DNA of 64,000 nucleotides from Arenibacter algicola (GTDB taxonomy: Bacteria; Bacteroidota; Bacteroidia; Flavobacteriales; Flavobacteriaceae), in NCBI RefSeq assembly GCF_000733925.1, contig NZ_JPOO01000003.1, positions 248,001 through 312,000 on the forward strand, given 5' to 3'. Below are positions 45,973-53,695 of this stretch, one piece after another. Position numbers and translations under genes: made by a program. The notes beneath the pieces are model-generated. The model saw nothing but the letters and a program-made list of their open reading frames with translations. It searched no databases and had not been told where the DNA came from. Positions within the stretch are counted from its first letter, which is position 1; every line of letters begins with the position of its first letter.

Positions 45973-46435
45973 GTATAAAAGATAGTAGAGTAACTATAGG
46001 TACTTCTATAGATTCTGGAGGTTGATTTAAAAACTTGAAAATCAAAAAGTCGTCAAATAGAGTGGTTCTTCGCAGAGAAACGAAGAAAAATTGTATCGAA
46101 ATTAGGCTTTTGGTCCAATAAAATTTAAGTAGGGTAGAAGTGGTAATTAAACCAACCACCTCCTATAAACACCCAGCACTAACTCAATTTTTATAACATT
46201 GATAATGGGTCTCCCTTTAAAATTGTAGGAATTCCAATATTTATACTAAATTAGACCCTACTTGCCCACAGTGACTTGCTGGCTTTATTGGCGTCTTGGT
46301 ACGGATTACACTAAAACCCTAAAAGGTTGGTCTGTAAAAATGAAAAAACAAAACCAAAAGATTTCACTATGTTCTTGGCCAAAAGCAAACGCTAGTTTAC
46401 TCCTGCACTGTAGTAGCATCAGACATTAACAAATA
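45973..46435. other. Intergenic region upstream of the amidase
   Basis: A 463 bp AT-rich stretch. A 79-codon minus-strand frame at 45920-46159 crosses the terminator and has no family resemblance, so I reject it. No promoter element, repeat or RNA gene stands out. Confidence 0.5.
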
Positions 46436-48043
46436 ATGAATACTATGAGTAATATCTTCTTCAACAAGTTCAAAAATATCCTTTTCATTCTCTTGCTCCT
46501 ACAGCTGTCTTGTCAGGCTCCACCTGAAAAAAAACAGGCTGTTGCCACTGAAGATTTCGGATTTATGGAATTGGGCATCCCTGAATTACAACAGGGATAT
46601 AAGGACGGAACCTACACCGTCAAGGGGGTGGTGGAAGCCTATTTAAAAAGGATTGAAGAGATCGATAGAAGTGGCCCCACGCTTAATTCTATAATTCAAA
46701 TAAATCCTGACGCCATTAAAAATGCGGAACAGTTAGATTTGGAGATGGCTCAGGGAAACATCAGAGGACCGCTGCATGGTATCCCCATCTTACTAAAGGA
46801 TAATATAGACACCCATGATAAAATGGCGACCACTGCAGGGTCTAGGGCCCTTCTCAATTCTTACCCCTTACAGGATAGCCATGTTGCCAAACAATTGAAA
46901 GAAGCGGGAGCACTTATATTAGGAAAAGCCAATTTGAGCGAGTGGGCCAATTTCCGAGGGGAATTATCTTCCAGTGGTTGGAGTGGTGTTAATGGGCAAA
47001 CCAAAAATCCCTACGTTTTAGATCGTAATCCTTGTGGCTCAAGCTCCGGTTCTGCCGTTGCCGTTTCTGCCAATCTCAGCATGTTGGCGATAGGCACTGA
47101 AACCAATGGCTCCATTGTCTGTCCTTCCAACAGCAATGGCATCGTAGGCATTAAGCCAACGGTGGGCCTTGTTAGCCGCTCTGGAGTAATTCCCATCTCC
47201 TACACCCAAGATACCCCCGGACCAATGGCAAGGACTGTAACGGACGCTGCCATTTGTTTGGGAGTACTCACAGGGATTGACCCGGCCGATGAAAAAACAC
47301 TGGCAAGCCAAGAGAAATTTTATAAGGACTATACACAATTCCTCAAAGAGGACGGATTAAGGGGTAAGCGGATCGGCTTCTACCAAACACCGCTTGGCAA
47401 AAATTATAAAGTGGATACCTTGATGTCTAAAGCCGTAGATTTTATGAAGCGTCAGGGTGCAGAAATCATTAATATAAATGAGATATCAAGTGCCGACGTT
47501 GGTGGTTATTCATTTCAAGTTATGCTATATGAATATAAAGACGGATTGAACAAGTATTTCCGATCCCTGGGACCTAATGCAGCTATCAAAAGTTTAGAAG
47601 AGCTTATCGCATTTAATCGAAAGGATTCCATAGAATTAAAATTTTATAATCAGAAATACCTGGAAATGGCCCAGGAAAAAGGGGACCTAAATGATGAAGC
47701 TTACCAGGAAGCTTTGGCCAACATGCTGAAAGGGAGTAGGGAAGAAGGAATAGATAGGATTATGAATCTACATCATCTGGATGCCATAATAGCACCCACA
47801 GGAAGCCCAGCCTGGAAAACTGATCAAATAAATGGAGATAGCTTTCAGTTGGGAAGTTCTTCTCCCGCAGCAAGAGCTGGTTACCCCAATATAACGGTAC
47901 CTATGGGCTTCGTTGATGAGTTACCTGTTGGAATATCTTTTTTTGGCAGCGCCTGGAGTGAGCCCGTTCTATTGGAAATAGCCTATGCCTACGAACAAGG
48001 AACCAAACATCGTAAAGCTCCTAAGTTTCTTAGTCCGGAGTAA
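46436..48043 (+). CDS. Amidase-signature-family lipoprotein
   Basis: A 535-residue enzyme with a lipoprotein signal (LLQLSCQ, Cys26). The amidase-signature triad is visible: Lys121 in GIPILLKDN, the cis-Ser in CGSSSGSAVA (about 202-204) and the nucleophile Ser226 in GTETNGSIVCPSN. The C-terminal PNITVPMGFVDELPVGISFFG is typical of the family. It hydrolyses an amide bond in the periplasm or on the outer membrane; the substrate could be a peptide, N-acyl amine or other amide. It is monocistronic, flanked by 518 and 183 bp gaps. Confidence 0.92.
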   Translation: MNTMSNIFFNKFKNILFILLLLQLSCQAPPEKKQAVATEDFGFMELGIPELQQGYKDGTYTVKGVVEAYLKRIEEIDRSGPTLNSIIQINPDAIKNAEQLDLEMAQGNIRGPLHGIPILLKDNIDTHDKMATTAGSRALLNSYPLQDSHVAKQLKEAGALILGKANLSEWANFRGELSSSGWSGVNGQTKNPYVLDRNPCGSSSGSAVAVSANLSMLAIGTETNGSIVCPSNSNGIVGIKPTVGLVSRSGVIPISYTQDTPGPMARTVTDAAICLGVLTGIDPADEKTLASQEKFYKDYTQFLKEDGLRGKRIGFYQTPLGKNYKVDTLMSKAVDFMKRQGAEIININEISSADVGGYSFQVMLYEYKDGLNKYFRSLGPNAAIKSLEELIAFNRKDSIELKFYNQKYLEMAQEKGDLNDEAYQEALANMLKGSREEGIDRIMNLHHLDAIIAPTGSPAWKTDQINGDSFQLGSSSPAARAGYPNITVPMGFVDELPVGISFFGSAWSEPVLLEIAYAYEQGTKHRKAPKFLSPE

Positions 48044-48226
48044 TACTGGGTTATAGCCCGTCTCTAAAAATGGAAAGACTAAGAATTACCATTACTGAAC
48101 TGCACGCCCGATATTTGCGACTTCTCTTCCTAAAGCTATATCGGGAACCCGAAAGGACACTCTGTTGATCTGCCTACACAACCGGATACAACTCCTAAGC
48201 AATCAAAAAAATCCAACTTCCCTTAA

Positions 48227-48445
48227 TCAATGCAGTTCCTCACAAAAGAAACCATGATTGTTCAAGAGACCAGTTATGGAAGTTGCCGTGACCATTGGGG
48301 TTTCGACCCGGAGGATATTGTCGCAATCCTCCAGATCAAAATTCCAGTAGCCATCTTTGGCAATCAATCTGTTCAACCCTGGTTTCAAGACATTCACTTC
48401 CCGTTTACTGTTTATTGATGTCCTAAATACCAATACTTCTTTCAT
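48227..48445 (-). CDS. Small conserved hypothetical protein (72 aa)
   Basis: A 72-residue protein beginning MKEVLVFRTSINSKREVNVLKPGLNRLI, with a WNFDLEDCDNILRVE segment. The amphipathic alpha/beta pattern suggests a small ferredoxin-like or ACT-like fold, and I recall similar short proteins in Bacteroidota, but no function. It starts 12 nt downstream of the DinB stop, so it is the second gene of that operon. An overlapping 62-codon plus-strand frame is rejected. Confidence rests on the operon position and protein-like composition. Confidence 0.7.
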   Translation of the reverse strand: MKEVLVFRTSINSKREVNVLKPGLNRLIAKDGYWNFDLEDCDNILRVETPMVTATSITGLLNNHGFFCEELH

Positions 48446-48457
48446 GTTTCAATTCAA

Positions 48458-48946
48458 TTAACGTTCGTAAAAGGCAGGTGGTTCTATTCCCAAGGATCTT
48501 AGATAAACGTAAGCTTGTCCTCGATGGTGAATTTCATTGTCTATAAAGTATAGGATGGAAGACATCACCGTACCATCATACTGACCAAAGATTTTGATGT
48601 TTTGTTGAAATTGCTCTTCCTTGATTTGCGACCAATAGGTATTGATTTCTGCGGTAGCCTTATCCCAAAGTTCCAGTAGTCTGTCCTTTTTATTACCGTG
48701 TTCCAAATGTTCGTTAAGAGGAGCTGAGATTCCGGTGGCAATTTCCCTTATACCGGGTGCTGCAATCCCCAATAGTTCCATAACCATTTCGGCAAATGTT
48801 CGCATACCCCCAATAGTATGGCTAAAAAAGGCCTCTTCAGGAAATGCTTCTATAGCTCTCCGTGTCAGTGCCCTATGTCCTTGCCAATGATCCAACAATT
48901 CTTGCGATGAAATAACCTGTGGGGTCTTGTTCAATGTAGTGTGCAT
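48458..48946 (-). CDS. DinB family protein
   Basis: A 162-residue four-helix-bundle protein. The HWQGHRALTRRAIEAFPEEAFF start, GGMRTFAEMVMELLG middle and NEIHHRGQAYVYLRSLG end match the DinB/YfiT family, whose three His ligands bind a metal. Related enzymes are thiol- or DNA-damage-linked transferases, but most members have no known reaction. It is divergent from a WYL regulator across an interval with two matching operators and is followed 12 nt later by a 72-residue partner. Confidence 0.9.
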   Translation of the reverse strand: MHTTLNKTPQVISSQELLDHWQGHRALTRRAIEAFPEEAFFSHTIGGMRTFAEMVMELLGIAAPGIREIATGISAPLNEHLEHGNKKDRLLELWDKATAEINTYWSQIKEEQFQQNIKIFGQYDGTVMSSILYFIDNEIHHRGQAYVYLRSLGIEPPAFYER

Positions 48947-48981
48947 AGTTCCAAATTTTTAGTGATTATTAATTTCATGGT

Positions 48982-48989
48982 CAAAATTA
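48982..48989 (-). promoter_or_regulatory. -7 promoter element of the DinB operon
   Basis: On the minus strand this reads TAATTTTG, a perfect TAnnTTTG match 36 nt upstream of the DinB ATG. The inverted repeat TGACA-N6-TGTCA lies directly upstream, between the -7 and -33 regions, where a bound protein would affect polymerase. Confidence 0.55.
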
Positions 48990-49000
48990 AATATGGGTGG

Positions 49001-49016
49001 TGACAGCCCTATGTCA
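49001..49016. promoter_or_regulatory. TGACA-N6-TGTCA operator, copy 1
   Basis: TGACAGCCCTATGTCA is a perfect 5-bp inverted repeat with a 6-bp spacer. It overlaps the core promoter of the DinB operon. The same arrangement recurs at 49102-49117. Confidence 0.65.
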
Positions 49017-49101
49017 GTAGTAAAAAATTAATTAAAATAGAAAAGTAATTACTTCAATATCAATTTGTTACATGTTTGCATATAAATTAAAAAACCAATG
49101 T

Positions 49102-49117
49102 TGACATTCGGTTGTCA
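49102..49117. promoter_or_regulatory. TGACA-N6-TGTCA operator, copy 2
   Basis: TGACATTCGGTTGTCA has the same arms and spacer length as the copy at 49001-49016, 101 bp away. The two lie in the interval between DinB and the WYL regulator, the expected place for that regulator's own binding sites. Confidence 0.65.
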
Positions 49118-49243
49118 CCTGACCTCCTTTCATTTGTAAACTGATTTTGAAAATATCGGTATGTGATATTCTAACATAGCTAATGCAGTAACCATGTGGA
49201 CAAAACAAAGTCAATTTTTGAATTATTCTTTTATTTGAAGTCA

Positions 49244-49251
49244 TATCTTTG
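49244..49251 (+). promoter_or_regulatory. -7 promoter element of the WYL regulator
   Basis: TATCTTTG is a perfect TAnnTTTG match 19 nt before the ATG at 49271. Because it lies downstream of the GTG at 49196, it supports the ATG at 49271 as the true start. Confidence 0.55.
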
Positions 49252-49270
49252 GGATATATGTAGGGCAATT

Positions 49271-50227
49271 ATGGGTAGAGATACGGTAAATCGTTTTGAT
49301 CGTATAGTATCGATCTTAGTGCAATTACAATCCAAGCGTATAGTGAAGGCGCAGGAGTTGGCGGACCGATTTGAGGTAAGTTTGCGCACAATTTATAGGG
49401 ATATTAGAACCCTGGAAGCCTCCGGTGTACCCATCATCAGTGAAGCAGGAGTTGGCTATTCCATTATGGAAGGCTATCGGTTACCACCGGTCATGTTTAC
49501 CCGTGAGGAAGCATGGAGCTTTGTGGCCGCTGAAAAACTAATGCAAAAATTTGTGGACAAGTCCCTTGGGAGCTACCATCAATCCGCTATGTTCAAACTG
49601 AAGGCGGTTTTAAGGGGAAGTGAAAAGGATTGGATTACTGCCTTGGAGTCCCAAATATCTGTAGACCCATCACAACAGTTGTTCAATGAAGACTTGCCGA
49701 ACGCACTTGAAATTCTTTTTGAAAGTATAGCTGAAAAAAAGCAGGTATATTTAAGATATCACTCCATGCAGAGCGAACACCCTTCAGATCGGCATATTGA
49801 ACCTGTAGGATTATTTCATGAAAATAACTTTTGGTATGTTCTGGGATATTGTCATTATAGAAGTGATTACAGACAATTTAGAACGGACAGGATGCTGGGC
49901 ATTGCAAGAACTGCTCTTTCCTTTACCGCAGAACATGGTAGTTTGGATGAGCATTTGAGTAAGGATCACAATGTTCAAAAAACCAAGGTAAGAATACTGG
50001 TGGATAAAAATATCGCTAGGTTTATTAATGGCGATAGGAAACACTACGGCTTTATTTCCGAAAAGGTGAGGGGCAACCAAGTAGAAATGACATTTATGAC
50101 TTCGAATGTGGAACATGGATTTCCTAGGTGGTATCTCATGTTTGGAGATTATGCCGAGATTATTGAGCCCGAAGTACTTAAACATCGCGTTAGGGCCATT
50201 TTGGAAAAAACGGCTTCCAAACTTTAA
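49271..50227 (+). CDS. YafY/WYL-domain transcriptional regulator
   Basis: A 318-residue regulator. The N-terminal HTH_11-type helix-turn-helix spans about residues 5-60 (FDRIVSILVQLQSKRIVKAQELADRF, RTIYRDIRTLEASGVPI), followed by a WYL domain with RYHSMQSEHPSDRHIEPVGLFHENNFWYVLGYC and a C-terminal extension. The ATG at 49271 is preferred to an in-frame GTG at 49196 because a -7 element sits between them. It is divergent from DinB, and the intervening DNA holds two TGACA-N6-TGTCA sites. WYL proteins respond to ligands or nucleic acids; the signal here is unknown. Confidence 0.92.
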   Translation: MGRDTVNRFDRIVSILVQLQSKRIVKAQELADRFEVSLRTIYRDIRTLEASGVPIISEAGVGYSIMEGYRLPPVMFTREEAWSFVAAEKLMQKFVDKSLGSYHQSAMFKLKAVLRGSEKDWITALESQISVDPSQQLFNEDLPNALEILFESIAEKKQVYLRYHSMQSEHPSDRHIEPVGLFHENNFWYVLGYCHYRSDYRQFRTDRMLGIARTALSFTAEHGSLDEHLSKDHNVQKTKVRILVDKNIARFINGDRKHYGFISEKVRGNQVEMTFMTSNVEHGFPRWYLMFGDYAEIIEPEVLKHRVRAILEKTASKL

Positions 50228-50327
50228 GAAGTTGCCGTATAGTATATGCAACTCTGTAGTCTTTTCTAGTAAATGAGGATGGCGGGGTCTGGAAAGCTCA
50301 ACTGTACTTGCTGAACGGCCATTTTGC

Positions 50328-51347
50328 CTATAATGCGAAACCGGTTTTTTCGGATAGAATACTTTTAAGTTCCCCTGTAGTTGAGGCATCTATAATATTT
50401 AAGGCTTTTACCTTACACAGTTTCTCCACCATTTCCTTACCGGCCAGGGTATTGGATGCAATTCCTGTTACTATATCCGGTACCAGATCAAAAGCCTTCA
50501 TAAGGCCATGTACCGCATAGGGATCGGAAGCTGCAAGAATGATGCATTTAATTTGCTCCCGTAAAGCATCGATAGCCAAATCCCCATTATAAGGTTCCAA
50601 GGGAGAGGCCCCTATCTCAATTATCGCCACATCGGCAAGTTCATATTCTATCATACTCAGGAGTTGATCTAATTTTTCTTTAAAGGCATCCCGGGGATAA
50701 ATGGAAGAGGGGAGCCCCACGTCTACAAAGTCCATCACCGCGTCCGCGCCCACATCCTTAATGGCCATTATATCCTTATAGCGTCCGGCTCCAGTGAGTT
50801 TGGCACCCACCACCTTGTATCCCGCCGATTTAAAGATATGGGTAACGATCCTGGCGGAAGTAGTTTTTCCGGCTGACATGGAAGTACCTACAAAAAGTAT
50901 GACAGGAGTTTTAAAAGGAATAATTTCGAAAGGCTTAACAAAATCGTTCATGTTGAGACTCTTGCCGTTCCTATGGGCGTGGCCAATATACAGCAGCTCC
51001 ATCATATTGGGCATAAAAGCAGATCTGGACGTCAACTTCCCAAGGAGGCCTGCCCCAGTAAGTACGTTCATTTTTAAATCTGCCCCAACCTTGCGCCAGG
51101 TACCGGTAGCCTCCAGAGTGGCATAGCGTTCGCCCAAGGCACCTACTAGTAATTCACCCCCAATTACCCCGCGCATCCTGCCATTGGGAAGCTCCAAAAG
51201 CAGGGTGCTACTTCCAGGATCCAAAATTTTGCAGACCACATAATCCCCGGTTTTCCATTGTTCCCTGCGTAGTTTTACCACCTCATAATCCTTTTCCGTT
51301 AAATCGGAAATCCGGGTCAGGGAAGTATGTATATATTGATTTTTCAT
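50328..51347 (-). CDS. DUF1611-family P-loop protein
   Basis: A 339-residue protein with an N-terminal beta domain and a P-loop domain; the nucleotide-binding motif is FVGTSMSAGKTTSARI (about 151-166), and AKLTGAGRYKDI plus DAVMDFVDVGLPSS are family blocks. The family includes DgcN, reported as a D-glutamate N-acetyltransferase, but many members are uncharacterised. The gene overlaps the M20 peptidase by 4 nt and is the last of three co-oriented overlapping genes. A role in acylating or activating an amino acid that the M20 enzyme then hydrolyses is a context-based guess. Confidence 0.82.
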   Translation of the reverse strand: MKNQYIHTSLTRISDLTEKDYEVVKLRREQWKTGDYVVCKILDPGSSTLLLELPNGRMRGVIGGELLVGALGERYATLEATGTWRKVGADLKMNVLTGAGLLGKLTSRSAFMPNMMELLYIGHAHRNGKSLNMNDFVKPFEIIPFKTPVILFVGTSMSAGKTTSARIVTHIFKSAGYKVVGAKLTGAGRYKDIMAIKDVGADAVMDFVDVGLPSSIYPRDAFKEKLDQLLSMIEYELADVAIIEIGASPLEPYNGDLAIDALREQIKCIILAASDPYAVHGLMKAFDLVPDIVTGIASNTLAGKEMVEKLCKVKALNIIDASTTGELKSILSEKTGFAL

Positions 51348-52519
51348 ATGTTTTTGTTTAAAGGCTCGGTTAGAAGCAAGAGTGTCAATAAAGCCGTTCT
51401 TTCAATGATTTTGTTCTCAAAAATATACTCGTGCGGCGCATGGGCCCCGTCTCCCGGGGTGCCCAGTCCATCCAAGGTGGCCGTAAAAATACTGGTAGTA
51501 TTGGCATCGGAGCCCCCTCCTGAGGTAGCCTGCTCCAAATCGATACCTAGTTCTCGGCCGTGTTCTTCCGCTATTCTCCAAAGTTCTTGATTACGCTGCG
51601 TCCTTTCCATAGGTGGTCTTCCAATTCTTCCTTCAATGGTCAACTGCACATTGGGCAAAAGGGGTTTCAGCGCCTTTATTTTATGGGTAATCAGTTTGCC
51701 ATCGGCCTCGTTCAAAACCCGCACATCTACTACGGCTTTACTTTCGGGGGCTACTACGTTGGGTGAAATACCACCTTCTATCAAGCCCACATTTACGGTA
51801 ATTCCCTTTTCAAAATCGTTCATGGCATATAATTGCTGTACCTGATGCGACAACTCTACTATGGCATTGATTCCCTTTTCTGGATCCAGGCCCGCATGCG
51901 CCGCTTTTCCGGTAACCTTCAAGGTAAACCGGCCCAAGCCTTTTCTTGCCGTCTTTAGTTTCCCGTCCAAGCCAAGAGGCGGCTCCAGTACATAGGCCCT
52001 ATTGCAGATTTTCGCCAAACTTTTGATGGAATTGGTAGATTCCCTACTGCCTATTTCCTCGTCAGAATTAATGAGAACAATAGGCGTAACCTTTATGGGG
52101 GCAGGTATGGCCTTTAAAGCCAATAAGGAAAAATACAATTGGGTAAGGCCTGCCTTCATGTCATAGATACCCGGCCCTTTCATCATACCATTGTCATAGG
52201 ATATAGGCATATTCTTTATGGTATCCGTTGGCCAAACAGTATCGCAATGTCCTACGATCAACTGTAGGGGCAAACTCCTATCCCGGTCTAAGGGCCGGGC
52301 ATAAAGATATCCACCGGTAAGTTTCCCCGGGACCAAAATAACATGGTAACCAATATCTTCAAATTTGACCCTTAAAAAATCGAGGATTATATGTTGCTTT
52401 TCTATTTCCCTCGTGGGCGATTCCAAAGCCACCAGTTCTTTTAGAAAATGAATCATTTTTTCATGATGGGACTCTAAGTATTCCCGAATTAGGATTGCTA
52501 TTTCTTTCTCTTCTATCAT
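51344..52519 (-). CDS. M20-family metallopeptidase (glutamate carboxypeptidase-like)
   Basis: A 391-residue enzyme of the CPG2/ArgE-type M20 family. Zinc-site and catalytic motifs are GHCDTVWP, YDMKAGLTQ and NSDEEIGSRES, with the dimerisation domain around KAAHAGLDPEKGINAI and GGGSDANTTS near the C terminus. It removes an N-acyl or C-terminal amino acid. No signal peptide is present, so it is cytosolic. Its start overlaps the flavin reductase stop by 4 nt, and its stop overlaps the DUF1611 start by 4 nt, so the three genes are translationally coupled. Confidence 0.92.
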   Translation of the reverse strand: MIEEKEIAILIREYLESHHEKMIHFLKELVALESPTREIEKQHIILDFLRVKFEDIGYHVILVPGKLTGGYLYARPLDRDRSLPLQLIVGHCDTVWPTDTIKNMPISYDNGMMKGPGIYDMKAGLTQLYFSLLALKAIPAPIKVTPIVLINSDEEIGSRESTNSIKSLAKICNRAYVLEPPLGLDGKLKTARKGLGRFTLKVTGKAAHAGLDPEKGINAIVELSHQVQQLYAMNDFEKGITVNVGLIEGGISPNVVAPESKAVVDVRVLNEADGKLITHKIKALKPLLPNVQLTIEGRIGRPPMERTQRNQELWRIAEEHGRELGIDLEQATSGGGSDANTTSIFTATLDGLGTPGDGAHAPHEYIFENKIIERTALLTLLLLTEPLNKNI

Positions 52520-53127
52520 TTTTTAAAGCCTTTGGGAAATGGAAAATTATAGGTCTGGGCAATAGAGGCAAACCTTCCTGGTGGTAAGTAAGCCAGTAAG
52601 GGATATTCATTTATTTGTTGCTGTTCATCCATTTCGGAAACCCTTAAATAGTCTTTATTCACAAAGGCAGTCTTGATTTTGCCCGTTATAAAACTATGAT
52701 CATCGAAGCCATCAATAATTTTGAACAACTCGCATTCCAGGTACAGATAGGAATTTTCAACAAACAGTGCATCTATTGTAGTGGCCTTGACCGTTGGCAA
52801 GGAAGCTACAATTTGCTCCGATTTATCAATGTCCGGATTTCTGGGGGAAGCCCCTAAGGAGGCCAATAATACTTGATTGGGGATGGGGAAACTAACGGAA
52901 AACTCTTTGGTCTCCTTTACATTGTGATAGGTGGAATGATTTCGCGTACACAGAAAACCAAAATAATTGGAGGGACCCAGGGGCGTGGCCATATGCTTAG
53001 GGGCCATATCATACCCATTGCCTTCTTTGGTACCGACAATAATTAGGGGAGCAACCGTAAAGAAATGATCCCAAATAGGCGTATTGGTCGATATCCGAAC
53101 ATAATTATCCTGTAACTGCTTTTCCAT
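52516..53127 (-). CDS. Flavin reductase family protein
   Basis: A 203-residue protein of the FMN-binding split-barrel type. TNTPIWDHFFTVAPLIIVGTKEGNGYDMAPKHMATPLG ... FLCTRNHSTYHNVKETKEFSVSFP carries the typical flavin-binding strands, and the C terminus LPPGRFASI is standard for the family. I start it at the ATG at 53127; an upstream TTG at 53151 would add eight residues. It leads the operon with the M20 peptidase and DUF1611 protein. The reaction is unknown; no monooxygenase partner is nearby. Confidence 0.85.
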   Translation of the reverse strand: MEKQLQDNYVRISTNTPIWDHFFTVAPLIIVGTKEGNGYDMAPKHMATPLGPSNYFGFLCTRNHSTYHNVKETKEFSVSFPIPNQVLLASLGASPRNPDIDKSEQIVASLPTVKATTIDALFVENSYLYLECELFKIIDGFDDHSFITGKIKTAFVNKDYLRVSEMDEQQQINEYPLLAYLPPGRFASIAQTYNFPFPKGFKK

Positions 53128-53216
53128 GGTAATGCCTAAGGTTTCTACCAAATTTACAAAGCACAGCAGAGAATTAAACTGATATTCCTCATAAGGACAT
53201 CCCTTAAACCAAGCCT

Positions 53217-53378
53217 TTAACGTATTAGAGGGGCCAAAATATTGTTCGGGACATCTATTGGTAATTCCCTATGAATTGCGGCTTCCGCAAGAAACCCCGT
53301 TAAAACGGCCAGGTGCATTCGCCTATTGTATTTCAAGGAGCCTAAGGCTTTTAAAATACGGGTATCTCGAATACGGGA
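53217..53378 (-). pseudogene. Possible remnant of a coding sequence
   Basis: An open frame of 53 codons on the minus strand, with only an internal ATG at 53318, reads like the C-terminal part of a helical protein (RILKALGSLKYNRRMHLAVL, then AEAAIHRELPIDVPNNILAP). No start codon or promoter supports an intact gene. I cannot name a parent family. The rest of the 409 bp gap (53128-53536) shows nothing. Confidence 0.3.
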
Positions 53379-53536
53379 TTAGACCCGGTACAGAAATTTT
53401 AACCGTTCCAAATTATTGATGACCAATTAAAAAATAGTCATTTTTAATAACAGCTGTATAACTACCAGACAAATTTCCAAAACATAGTGTTAGCGGAAAG
53501 GGGAGGGGCCTATCCGCTAATTACCATATATTAATT

Positions 53537-53692
53537 TTAGGGCTTAATAACCTTTTCATAGGCCATCTGGTACAGATCTGTCAATTCCCTATGCGGATTC
53601 TTCTGACGGATTTTTTCCAAAAAGGCCAATAATTCTTCTCTTTTGTTGTGTCTGTGTGCATCCAAAAGGATATCCTCTATAGTATTGCTCAT
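53537..53692 (-). CDS. Small protein encoded directly downstream of PEP synthase (51 aa)
   Basis: A 51-residue frame starting MSNTIEDILLDAHRHNKREE and ending YEKVIKP. It is mostly helical and charged, with no membrane segment. It begins 3 nt after the ppsA stop codon on the same strand, so it is almost certainly cotranscribed and translationally linked. It resembles no family I can name. A role as a regulator or small subunit of PEP synthase is inferred only from position. Confidence 0.65.
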   Translation of the reverse strand: MSNTIEDILLDAHRHNKREELLAFLEKIRQKNPHRELTDLYQMAYEKVIKP

Positions 53693-53695
53693 AAT

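Noticed and set aside
45920..46159. 79-codon minus-strand frame
   Set aside because: It overlaps the terminator of the adhesin operon and resembles no protein.
48141..48152. 12-bp perfect palindrome TCGGGAACCCGA
   Set aside because: It has no loop, no T-run and no promoter nearby; a single copy is not informative.
48230..48418. 62-codon plus-strand frame opposite the 72-residue gene
   Set aside because: The minus-strand frame is 12 nt from DinB and has better protein composition, so this is its shadow.
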